The notes under the pieces were generated by a model. The model made no database searches. It was not told the DNA's origin and worked only from the letters and a program-made list of their open reading frames with translations. From NCBI GenBank assembly GCA_014377905.1, contig JACMOQ010000595.1, forward strand, positions 1-6,674: a stretch of DNA of 6,674 bases. The letters run 5' to 3'. Shown here piece by piece: positions 1 through 5,637 of this stretch (within the stretch, counting starts at the first letter, position 1; every line of letters starts with the position of its first letter). The translations under genes were made by a program, and so were the position numbers. Source of the DNA: Acetobacteraceae bacterium (GTDB taxonomy: Bacteria; Pseudomonadota; Alphaproteobacteria; Acetobacterales; Acetobacteraceae).

Positions 1-303
1 ATGTCGGCACATGAGGCCATTCGCACCGCCTGCCTGCTGCGGTTCCGGCCGATTATGATGACCACGCTTGCCGCCCTGTTCAGTGGCTTGCCGCTGATGC
101 TCAGCCACGGAGCGGGATCGGAGCTGCGCCAGCCGCTGGGGTATGCGATGGTTGGTGGCCTTGCGCTAAGCCAACTCCTGACGCTTTATACCACCCCGGT
201 GATCTATCTTTACCTGGTAGGTTTGCAGGCGTGGCTGTCACCCAAGCGGCGGATGACGTTGCCGACACTTGCGGAAAAGATGGGGGCGGCGACTGCGGAT
301 TAG
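1..303 (+). CDS. RND efflux transporter, MdtB/MdtC-like, C-terminal end only
   Basis: This is the last 100 codons of an inner-membrane resistance-nodulation-division pump subunit, which exports drugs or other small molecules using the proton gradient together with a periplasmic adaptor and an outer-membrane channel. The visible part carries the signature LLRFRPIMMTTLAAL, then SELRQPLGYAMVGGL, then LTLYTTPVIYLYL. These form the last two transmembrane helices and match the MdtB/MdtC branch of the family as I know it. A basic, non-conserved tail (PKRRMTLP...) follows and the gene ends with TAG. The family is normally over 1000 residues, so the gene begins well before the window and the ATG at position 1 is an internal methionine. 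Its adaptor and other pump subunits would lie upstream, out of view. The RND assignment is secure. The subfamily is likely but rests on a short stretch. Confidence 0.93.
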   Translation: MSAHEAIRTACLLRFRPIMMTTLAALFSGLPLMLSHGAGSELRQPLGYAMVGGLALSQLLTLYTTPVIYLYLVGLQAWLSPKRRMTLPTLAEKMGAATAD

Positions 304-352
304 GCTGCCCTTGCCCGGTCGCTCCATTTCGGAAAGGGTCGGGATGAGGGTG

Positions 353-1690
353 CTAGCCTTCTCCGAAAACCCGCGCAAAAATCGCGTCCACCCGTCGTAA
401 ATGCAGCATCGAGTCCATCGCCGCATCCAGGTCGGCGGTCGAAACCCGCCCGGCGATCTCCGGATCAGCGGCAAGATTGGCGCGGAAATCCAGCGCGTCC
501 GCCTTGCCGAGTTTCGTCCAGGTCGCCATCGCGTTGCGTTGCACGATCCGGTAGGCGTCTTCGCGGGAAATCCCTGACTTGGCGAGCAGCAGCAGGATTT
601 CCCCGGAATGCACGACCCCGCCCAGACTTTCGATGTTTTCGGCCATGCGTTCCGGATAAATCGTTAACTGCGCTATCATCCCGGTTAGCCGTGTCAGGGC
701 GAAATCCAAGGTCACCGTCGCATCCGGCGCAATCCCGCGCTCGACACTGGAATGGCTGATGTCGCGTTCATGCCACAAGGTCACGTTTTCCAACGCCGGG
801 ATCACCGCAGCACGCACCAAGCGGGCGAGGCCCGTGAGGTTTTCCGACAGCACCGGATTGCGCTTGTGCGGCATTGCCGAGCTGCCTTTTTGCCCGGGAT
901 GGAAGAATTCTTCAGCCTCGCGCACTTCGCTGCGCTGCAAATGCCGCACCTCGGTGGCAAGACGTTCCACCCCCGATGCCACCACCGCGAGCGCACAGAA
1001 AAACGCTGCATGACGGTCGCGCGGGATAACCTGCGTCGACACCGGCTCAACCGCGAGGCCTAATTTAGCGGCGACGTAGGCTTCGATCGAAAGATCGAGA
1101 TGGGCAAACGTGCCAACCGCACCGCTGATCGCGGCCACTGCGATTTCGGCCCGTGCCGCAACCAGGCGGGCACGATTGCGCACAAACTCGGCATAGTGAC
1201 CAGCAAGTTTCAGGCCGAAACTGGTCGGCTCGGCATGGATGGCATGGCTCCGCCCGATTGTGGGGGTATGTTTGTGTTCGTAGGCACGGGTTTTCAATGC
1301 GCCAAGCAGCGCGTCGACATCTTCGATCAGAATATCGCAAGCCTGGGTCAATTGCACCGATAAGCAGGTATCGAGCACGTCGGACGACGTCATCCCGAGA
1401 TGGACGAAACGGCTGTCCTCGCCAATGGCCTCGGCAAGCCAGGTCAGGAAGGCGATAACATCGTGGCGGGTGACACGTTCGATCGCATCAATCCGTTCGA
1501 CATCCTCGGGGCCGATGGCCGCGAGCTTGGCGCCACCTTTTGCGCGGATATTTCGCGCGGCATCGCCGGGGATATCGCCCAGTTCGGCCATCGCTTCGGC
1601 GGCGAGCGCTTCGATTTCGAACCAGATACGATAACGATTTTCCGGGGCCCAGATCGCGGTCATCACGGGGCGGCTATATCTCGGGATCAT
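353..1690 (-). CDS. purB: Adenylosuccinate lyase
   Basis: A 445-residue cytoplasmic enzyme of the fumarase/aspartase superfamily. It cleaves SAICAR to AICAR and fumarate, and adenylosuccinate to AMP and fumarate, so it acts twice in purine synthesis. Visible marks in order: TRHDV (residues 74-78), MTSSDVLDT (100-108), GRSHAIHAEPTSFG (146-159, with the expected catalytic His at H149 or H152), and the superfamily signature GSSAMPHKRNP (269-279), whose serine loop supplies the catalytic base. Length is normal for PurB. The open frame runs another 86 codons upstream, but those codons run antisense into the neighbouring membrane-protein gene and are histidine- and arginine-rich nonsense. The ATG at 1690 begins the typical N-terminus MIPRYSRPVM and has a purine-rich AAGAG just upstream. 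The gene ends with TAG. It is divergent from the TerC-type gene and convergent with the RND gene, with no other purine gene in view. Confidence 0.97.
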   Translation of the reverse strand: MIPRYSRPVMTAIWAPENRYRIWFEIEALAAEAMAELGDIPGDAARNIRAKGGAKLAAIGPEDVERIDAIERVTRHDVIAFLTWLAEAIGEDSRFVHLGMTSSDVLDTCLSVQLTQACDILIEDVDALLGALKTRAYEHKHTPTIGRSHAIHAEPTSFGLKLAGHYAEFVRNRARLVAARAEIAVAAISGAVGTFAHLDLSIEAYVAAKLGLAVEPVSTQVIPRDRHAAFFCALAVVASGVERLATEVRHLQRSEVREAEEFFHPGQKGSSAMPHKRNPVLSENLTGLARLVRAAVIPALENVTLWHERDISHSSVERGIAPDATVTLDFALTRLTGMIAQLTIYPERMAENIESLGGVVHSGEILLLLAKSGISREDAYRIVQRNAMATWTKLGKADALDFRANLAADPEIAGRVSTADLDAAMDSMLHLRRVDAIFARVFGEG

Positions 1691-1750
1691 GAAATCTCTT
1701 CTCACTGACTGCAATCGCCTGCATAAGACTGCCCGTTCCAGGTGGCAAGG
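1691..1750. promoter_or_regulatory. Divergent intergenic region between purB and the TerC-type gene
   Basis: Only 60 bases separate the two divergent start codons, so both promoters must lie here or reach into the opposite gene. I see no convincing -35/-10 pair. The AGGTGG at 1740-1745 is the likely ribosome binding site of the ATG at 1751. The space is too short for a yybP-ykoY manganese riboswitch, which often precedes genes of this membrane family in other bacteria. Confidence 0.4.
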
Positions 1751-2356
1751 ATGGGTGTAGTGAATTGGACTGACGGATGGTTGCTGCTGCAAGTGGTGCT
1801 GATCGACATAACGTTGGCCGGCGACAATGCGGTGATTGTGGGCCTCGCGGTCATGGGTTTGCCGCCGAAACAGCGGCGCATGGCCATCGCGGTCGGCCTT
1901 GCTGGCGCGGTGGTGATGCGGATCGCGTTTGGCGCCATCACTGTGCAATTGCTTGCCATTGTCGGGCTGCTGTTCGCCGGCGGGCTTCTGCTTTTATGGG
2001 TCAGCTGGAAAGCCTACCGCGAGTTGCGCGTGGGCAGCGTTCATCACGACAAGCCGCCGGCAAAGTCGCTCGGATCGGCAATGTGGCAAATTCTGCTCGC
2101 CGACGTGTCGATGAGTTTGGACAATGTCCTCGCGGTTGCCGGTGCGGCCGATGGCAATGTTTGGATATTGACCATCGGGTTGTTGCTATCGGTGCTGCTG
2201 ATGGGCTTTGCGGCCCAAGCGATTGCCAATCTGCTTGAACGGCATCGCTGGCTTGCGTGGGTAGGACTTGGGATCGTGCTGTTGGTGGCGCTGAAGCTGA
2301 CCTGGGAAGGCGGGTATGATGTGTGGCTGCATCTGGCGCCAATGTTAGCCAAGTAA
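1751..2356 (+). CDS. TerC-family integral membrane protein, YjbE type (probable metal exporter)
   Basis: A 201-residue polytopic inner-membrane protein of the TerC superfamily, closest to the YjbE/YkoY group, whose better studied members are tied to manganese efflux and to metalation of exported proteins. The two hallmark acidic membrane motifs are present: DITLAGDNAVIVGLA (residues 19-33) in the first helix and DVSMSLDNVLAVAGA (118-132) in the second half. Helices are visible at about 10-33, 45-62, 65-86, 112-132, 137-160 and 167-185. A hydrophilic loop near 88-110 (VHHDKPPAKS) separates the halves. Length fits the short YjbE type rather than long TerC. I chose the ATG at 1751 because AGGTGG lies 5 bases before it. 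A GTG at 1742 would add three residues but has no ribosome binding site. Metal specificity is inferred from the family, not shown here. Confidence 0.88.
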   Translation: MGVVNWTDGWLLLQVVLIDITLAGDNAVIVGLAVMGLPPKQRRMAIAVGLAGAVVMRIAFGAITVQLLAIVGLLFAGGLLLLWVSWKAYRELRVGSVHHDKPPAKSLGSAMWQILLADVSMSLDNVLAVAGAADGNVWILTIGLLLSVLLMGFAAQAIANLLERHRWLAWVGLGIVLLVALKLTWEGGYDVWLHLAPMLAK

Positions 2357-2563
2357 GCGGTGTTTCAAAAATCAAAGACGGCCTGCCTTTCATTTGGCTG
2401 GGCTATGCCTAATCTAATGTAGGCTCTAGATCATCCCCCAATCGACTTGCCGCTTCGATCAGGTGAAGATGATCATGAAAACAAAAGTCTAGAGCGTGTC
2501 TACCGATTCAATCTGGACGGACCACGCTCTAGATAGCGGCCTATATCGCAAAGGACCTTCGTT
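2357..2563. other. Intergenic region between the TerC-type gene and the acidic protein gene
   Basis: A 207-base gap without a credible gene. The first 66 bases hold no clear terminator: AAAG and CTTT near 2374-2391 could pair but with mismatches and no T-run. The composite repeat occupies 2423-2533. The last 30 bases carry the ribosome binding site of the next gene, AAGGA at 2551-2555, 8 bases before its ATG. The promoter of the acidic protein gene must lie in or across the repeat, but I cannot point to it. Confidence 0.5.
2423..2533. repeat. Composite intergenic inverted repeat (CTAGAGC-type, REP/BIME-like)
   Basis: This element fills most of the gap between the TerC-type and acidic-protein genes. 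It has two modules that share the octamer GCTCTAGA/TCTAGAGC. The left module runs from GCTCTAGA (2423-2430) to TCTAGAGC (2488-2495). Inside it, GATCATC (2429-2435) pairs with GATGATC (2468-2474), and ATCGA (2441-2445) pairs with TCGAT (2455-2459). The right module has perfect 11-base arms, TCTAGAGCGTG (2488-2498) and CACGCTCTAGA (2523-2533), around a 24-base centre containing GATTCAATC. Palindromes with CTAGAGC ends recur between genes in many alphaproteobacterial genomes. I believe this is a family member, but copy number cannot be judged from one window. It could act in the RNA as a hairpin or terminator for the upstream gene. Confidence 0.75.
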
Positions 2564-2845
2564 ATGCCCGGCAAAGACCTGGTTTCGCTCGAACTCGAAC
2601 CCCATGAAATCGCCCTCGTGATCGGTGAGGAAGACGAAGGCATGTCGGTGCGCATCGTCGCCGGCACCGAAATGCCGGAGGACGCCCCTGAACTCCCCGC
2701 CGCGGCCGAGATCATCGTCGCCCTTGCAACCCGCCTCCTGAAAGACCCCGAATTCCACGACGAACTGGTTGAATGGTACTACGATCAGCAAGACGAAGAT
2801 GACGACGATGATGAGGAAGACGAAGCTCCCGCCAAGCCCTCATAA
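2564..2845 (+). CDS. Small acidic protein of unknown function
   Basis: A 93-residue soluble protein that I do not recognise. The ATG follows AAGGA with 8-base spacing, which supports real translation. Residues 1-60 alternate short strand-like stretches (LVSLELEPHEIALVIG, MSVRIVAG) with proline- and glutamate-rich turns. Residues 46-70 look like an amphipathic helix (AAAEIIVALATRLLKDPEF), followed by HDELVEWYYDQQ. The C-terminus is an acidic run of Asp and Glu (about 77-87) ending APAKPS. There is no signal peptide, membrane segment or cysteine. The acidic tail may bind cations or basic proteins, but that is a guess. The last 61 bases overlap the 3' end of the convergent SGNH gene, and the GA-rich tail codons are what produce the polyserine tail on the other strand. 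The gene ends with TAA. Confidence 0.75.
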   Translation: MPGKDLVSLELEPHEIALVIGEEDEGMSVRIVAGTEMPEDAPELPAAAEIIVALATRLLKDPEFHDELVEWYYDQQDEDDDDDEEDEAPAKPS

Positions 2846-3732
2846 CGCGCCAATACCGCGTCCTCATGCGCGACGAGATCAAAATCGTCGCGCGGGCAGT
2901 GGGTCAGAAAGCGCTCCGGCATCTCCAACAAGGCGATGTCGGGTGCGATCCGGGTGATCAGCCCGAGATCGAGATCAGCCGACCAGACGAAATATACCTC
3001 GGCGAAGGTGATCGCTGCAAGGAAACTTAACAAGCTGCACTCGGCGCGGTAGTCGGAAAACGACGACCCGAACAGCACCACCCGTTCCGGCCGCGGCGCG
3101 CTGTCGTTGCGCCACACCACGTGGCTGCCTGTGTGCAGCCCCGCCTCATTCTCCAAATTGTTCGCTTCTTTGAAAGCGACAATCCGATTTGTGTGCACCC
3201 GGCGCACGCTGTCAGGCAGGGCGCGGCGGGCGAAGCGATCTTCAGGTAAATCAGCGTGGGATGGGTCCCAAAGGTCGCCGTGAAAGCTCATTTCGCGCAG
3301 TGCCAGTCGCCCAGGTGCGGCCGGATCGAACGGAATACCGACCCGCGCCATCATCTGTTCAAACCCGCAGGCCGCACCTTGCGGCAGCCAGTGGCTGTCG
3401 GTGCGCGCATAGCCCGGCGGCCTGAGCTGGCGCAGCACCGATGTCGGGTCCACGAGATGCGGCTGCGAAATCGCATCCATCAGACGGAGCGTCGGTTGCC
3501 GGCATCCCGCCGGCAAGATTGCATCGCCATGGACGCTGAGCTTTTCCGGTGCCAGCAGCATGCACCAAGGCACCCCGAGGCTGGCAAAGAACGCCTCCCG
3601 CGCCGCCAGCCGTTCCCGCCACGCCGCGATCGGAACCAGCTCGGCAAAGCCGGCATCGCTGTAAAGCCGCAATACCTCGTTGCTGCCGCCGGTCAGAAAC
3701 AACATGTCGTCAGCCCGCGCGACCCGTTGCAC
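2785..3732 (-). CDS. AlgX/AlgJ-like SGNH hydrolase-family protein
   Basis: A protein of about 315 residues resembling the SGNH domain of AlgX/AlgJ, which O-acetylate alginate in the periplasm. Using the GTG start, visible marks are MLFLTGGSNEVLRLY (10-24, the usual opening of the domain), the Asp-x-His-Trp motif TDSHWLPQGA (111-120; D112 and H114), and the nucleophile block VVLFGSSFSDY (218-228; S224). In AlgX the corresponding Asp, His and Ser form the catalytic triad. I choose GTG at 3732, 4 bases after the stop of the preceding gene, because it keeps the residues before MLFLTGG that homologues have. The ATG at 3705 is the alternative (306 residues). No signal peptide is visible, which is odd for a periplasmic acetyltransferase, so it may act in the cytoplasm or on a different substrate. 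The tail is eleven serines and a cysteine, read antisense to the acidic gene. No polysaccharide cluster is in view. Confidence 0.8.
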   Translation of the reverse strand: MQRVARADDMLFLTGGSNEVLRLYSDAGFAELVPIAAWRERLAAREAFFASLGVPWCMLLAPEKLSVHGDAILPAGCRQPTLRLMDAISQPHLVDPTSVLRQLRPPGYARTDSHWLPQGAACGFEQMMARVGIPFDPAAPGRLALREMSFHGDLWDPSHADLPEDRFARRALPDSVRRVHTNRIVAFKEANNLENEAGLHTGSHVVWRNDSAPRPERVVLFGSSFSDYRAECSLLSFLAAITFAEVYFVWSADLDLGLITRIAPDIALLEMPERFLTHCPRDDFDLVAHEDAVLARYEGLAGASSSSSSSSSSSC

Positions 3733-3736
3733 CTGG

Positions 3737-5032
3737 CTATTCCGCCAGCTTTTCGCGGCTGGCCCGGACTTTCTCGACCCGCCGCCCATCCATCGCCGTC
3801 ACTTCGAATAGCCAGCCGGCAAAAGCGATGCGGTCGCCCTCGCGCGGCACCCGTCGCAGCAAGGCGAGGATCAGGCCCGCCAAGGTGTGATACGATCCCT
3901 CGGCCGGCAATTCCGGCAGGCCGAGCCGTACCTGCACTTCATCCACCGGCATCAATCCTTCGAGCAGCAACGCGCTGTCATCCTGTTGGGTGCCGGTGAT
4001 CGGGTCGGGCGCGCTGTTTTCCGGGTCGCCGACAATCGCCTGTAATGCGTCGGCCGCAGTGACCACGCCTTCAAAGCTGCCATATTCATCGAGCACCAGC
4101 GCCAGGCCGAGCGGATCGGACCGCAGCCGTTCCAGCGCGTCCATTGCGGTTGCCGTATCGGGGATGACTTGCGGATGCCGCAACGCATCGGTGATCGACA
4201 AGGGCTTGCCGCGCAGAAGCCCATCGAGCAAGTCTTTCGCCAGCACGATTCCCACCGGATTATCAACCGCGCCATCACAGACGATGAAGCGCGAAAACGG
4301 GCTTGATTTTAAGGTTTCCGCGATCTCCTCGGCGCTATCATTGCGGTCAATCCACGGAATACCGGTCCGCGGCGTCATGATCGCCCGAACCGGTTTATCA
4401 GCCAGCCGCAACACCCGCTCGATCATGTCGCGTTCCTCGGTTTCGATCACCCCGGTTTGTTCACCCTCGGCGAGGATGGCTTTTAATTCCTCCTCGGTCA
4501 CGGTTTGCGACGCCGCGCGATGGGCACCAAACAGCAGCAGCACAAAATTGGATGACAGGCTCAGCAAATAGACCACCGGGCGGGTGATGTTGGCCAAGGT
4601 GGCGAGCGGCCCGGCGACGTAAGCGGCGACGATTTCCGGCCGGCGCAGCGCCAACTGCTTGGGCACTAATTCGCCGATAACCATGGTGAAATAGGTGATC
4701 AGCACCACCACGATACCAAGCCCAAGGCTTTCGGCGAACGGCGCCAAGGCCGGCACATCGGCGATGATCGGGGTGATCAGGGATGCGACATGCGCGCCGC
4801 CGAACACGCCCGACAAGATCGAGATCAAGGTAATCCCTACCTGCACCGCCGGCAAAAACCGATGCGGATCCTCCGACAACCGCCGGGCCAGCGCCGCACC
4901 ATGATGCCCCTTGCGCTCCAGCACCGTCAGCCGGGCGCGGTTTGATGACACCAGGGCGAGTTCGCTTAACGCAAACAACCCGTTCAACACGATCAGCAAC
5001 AGAATGATGCCGACATCCAGCAGGATTTCCAT
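3737..5032 (-). CDS. CNNM/CBS/CorC_HlyC-domain membrane protein (hemolysin family, CorC-like)
   Basis: A 431-residue inner-membrane protein with the full architecture of the CNNM family (formerly DUF21). The membrane domain covers about residues 1-175, with helices near 5-27, 63-90, 101-120 and 140-170, and contains the conserved block GELVPKQLALRRPE (120-133). Residues 178-215 form the acidic linker helix (EEELKAILAEGEQTGVIETEERDMIERV). A CBS pair follows, from MTPRTGIPWID (219-229) to LVLDEYGSFEGVVTAADALQAIVGD (312-336). The C-terminal CorC_HlyC domain is about 350-428 (LLEGLMPVDEVQVRLG ... VEKVRAS). Characterised CNNM relatives are linked to magnesium or cobalt transport, often sodium-driven, and the CBS pair can bind ATP-Mg. 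The old label hemolysin is not evidence of toxicity. The ATG at 5032 has only a weak ribosome site. The SGNH gene starts 4 bases downstream, so the pair is probably one operon. Confidence 0.93.
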   Translation of the reverse strand: MEILLDVGIILLLIVLNGLFALSELALVSSNRARLTVLERKGHHGAALARRLSEDPHRFLPAVQVGITLISILSGVFGGAHVASLITPIIADVPALAPFAESLGLGIVVVLITYFTMVIGELVPKQLALRRPEIVAAYVAGPLATLANITRPVVYLLSLSSNFVLLLFGAHRAASQTVTEEELKAILAEGEQTGVIETEERDMIERVLRLADKPVRAIMTPRTGIPWIDRNDSAEEIAETLKSSPFSRFIVCDGAVDNPVGIVLAKDLLDGLLRGKPLSITDALRHPQVIPDTATAMDALERLRSDPLGLALVLDEYGSFEGVVTAADALQAIVGDPENSAPDPITGTQQDDSALLLEGLMPVDEVQVRLGLPELPAEGSYHTLAGLILALLRRVPREGDRIAFAGWLFEVTAMDGRRVEKVRASREKLAE

Positions 5033-5086
5033 CGACCGACTATAGCGGCAAAGTTCCGCTAAGGGTAACGTCGGGTTGGCGTAGCG
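5033..5086. other. Short gap with a small inverted repeat at the 3' end of the secreted Ig-like gene
   Basis: GTAACG at 5065-5070 and CGTTAC at 5085-5090 form a 6-base inverted repeat with a 14-base loop. The right arm (in plus-strand order) overlaps the stop codon of the minus-strand gene. No T-run follows in the direction of transcription, so a factor-independent terminator is not convincing. Read-through into the CNNM gene is possible. Confidence 0.3.
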
Positions 5087-5503
5087 TTACGGGCCAACTG
5101 CGACGGTGACGGTACGGAGAGAGTTGCCCGGGTAGAGTCTGTACGCAAATGTATCGTCACCCACAAAACCGGCAATGGGGCGATATTGTATGTAGCTGCG
5201 ACTATCGCTTAAGTAGAGGATTTCCCCATGCTGTGGGCGTGTTGCGATTGACATGCTTTCGTAGGGTCTGACGTTCACCAAGTTGCCATTGTCAGGGTTT
5301 CCAAAAGCTTCGGTTATCAAGCAAACTTTTCCTTCATTGCTAACACTCATTGTCCATATTTTGTCTTCCCAGGTTGCCTTGGTCGTGTCGGCCCTTTTGA
5401 GCAGGCAGCGTGTCGCCCGTTCGGCTGCGGGGATTCCATCTGCGTGCGCTGCCATTCCCGGGCTTAACGCCAGAATCGTCGTCAGCAAGAAACGTCGTAG
5501 CAT
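5087..5503 (-). CDS. Secreted protein with C-terminal Ig-like domain, unknown function
   Basis: A 138-residue exported protein. Residues 1-21 form a clear signal peptide: MLRR, then hydrophobic FLLTTILALSPGMAA, with a probable cleavage site AHA|DG at 21/22. The mature part has two cysteines (C33, C61) and ends in a fold like the bacterial Ig/cadherin-like repeats: SIATRPQHGEI (85-95), IQYRPIAGFVGDDTFAYRLY (105-124) and TVTVAVGP at the end. That matches the general pattern P.HG ... Y.P..gf.G.D.f.Y ... V.V. I chose the ATG at 5503 because GGGAGG at 5510-5515 lies 6 bases before it. The in-frame ATG at 5509 abuts that site with no spacing. The protein is a paralogue of the next gene upstream (5638-6294), with the same 28-residue cysteine spacing. 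No enzyme motif is visible. The role may be structural or binding in the periplasm, by inference. Confidence 0.8.
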   Translation of the reverse strand: MLRRFLLTTILALSPGMAAHADGIPAAERATRCLLKRADTTKATWEDKIWTMSVSNEGKVCLITEAFGNPDNGNLVNVRPYESMSIATRPQHGEILYLSDSRSYIQYRPIAGFVGDDTFAYRLYPGNSLRTVTVAVGP

Positions 5504-5637
5504 TTCCATCCTCCCGGTTTGTTTAACGGAAGCTTAGATAACGATTTTACCCCGCACCAGTCATTTCGTCGTTAAAATGACGTCATAGACTGGTATGTGA
5601 AAGTAGATCACACTCCACAGTCTCTTTCGTGCCGCGC
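5504..5637. other. Intergenic region between the two Ig-like genes
   Basis: A 134-base gap between two co-directional minus-strand genes, AT-richer than its surroundings. It holds the ribosome site of the downstream gene (GGGAGG, 5510-5515) and the nested inverted repeat at 5556-5594, listed separately. The remaining stretch, 5595-5637, next to the stop codon of the upstream gene, shows nothing I can name. The gap is long enough for the downstream gene to have its own promoter. Confidence 0.45.
5556..5594. repeat. Nested inverted repeat, possible operator or transcript hairpin
   Basis: Outer arms ACCAGTC (5556-5562) and GACTGGT (5588-5594) are perfect complements. Between them CGTC (5567-5570) can pair with GACG (5579-5582). 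A separate perfect 10-base palindrome, ATGACGTCAT, lies at 5577-5586. In RNA the outer and inner arms would give an interrupted hairpin without a following T-run. In DNA the palindrome could be a site for a dimeric regulator. It lies 53 bases upstream of the secreted Ig-like gene's start, a sensible position for promoter control. Confidence 0.45.

Noticed and set aside
304..352. Shared terminator between the convergent RND and purB genes
   Set aside because: The 49-base gap shows no clear stem followed by T-runs in either direction.
1742..1750. GTG start for the TerC-type protein
   Set aside because: No ribosome binding site precedes it, whereas AGGTGG sits 5 bases before the ATG at 1751.
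1691..1948. An 86-codon upstream extension of purB
   Set aside because: It runs antisense over the TerC-type gene, has biased His/Arg-rich nonsense composition, and the ATG at 1690 gives the standard PurB N-terminus.
2370..2395. Possible terminator after the TerC-type gene
   Set aside because: The AAAG/CTTT pairing has mismatches, almost no loop, and no T-run.
3256..3999. A 247-codon plus-strand open frame
   Set aside because: It lies antisense to two well-supported genes, is Arg/Pro/Ala-rich with no recognisable motif, and is a typical shadow frame in GC-rich DNA.
3990..4571. A 193-codon serine-rich plus-strand open frame
   Set aside because: It is the antisense shadow of the CBS region of the CNNM protein.
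5065..5090. GTAACG/CGTTAC inverted repeat as a terminator
   Set aside because: Short stem, 14-base loop and no downstream T-run on the transcribed strand; recorded only as a weak repeat.
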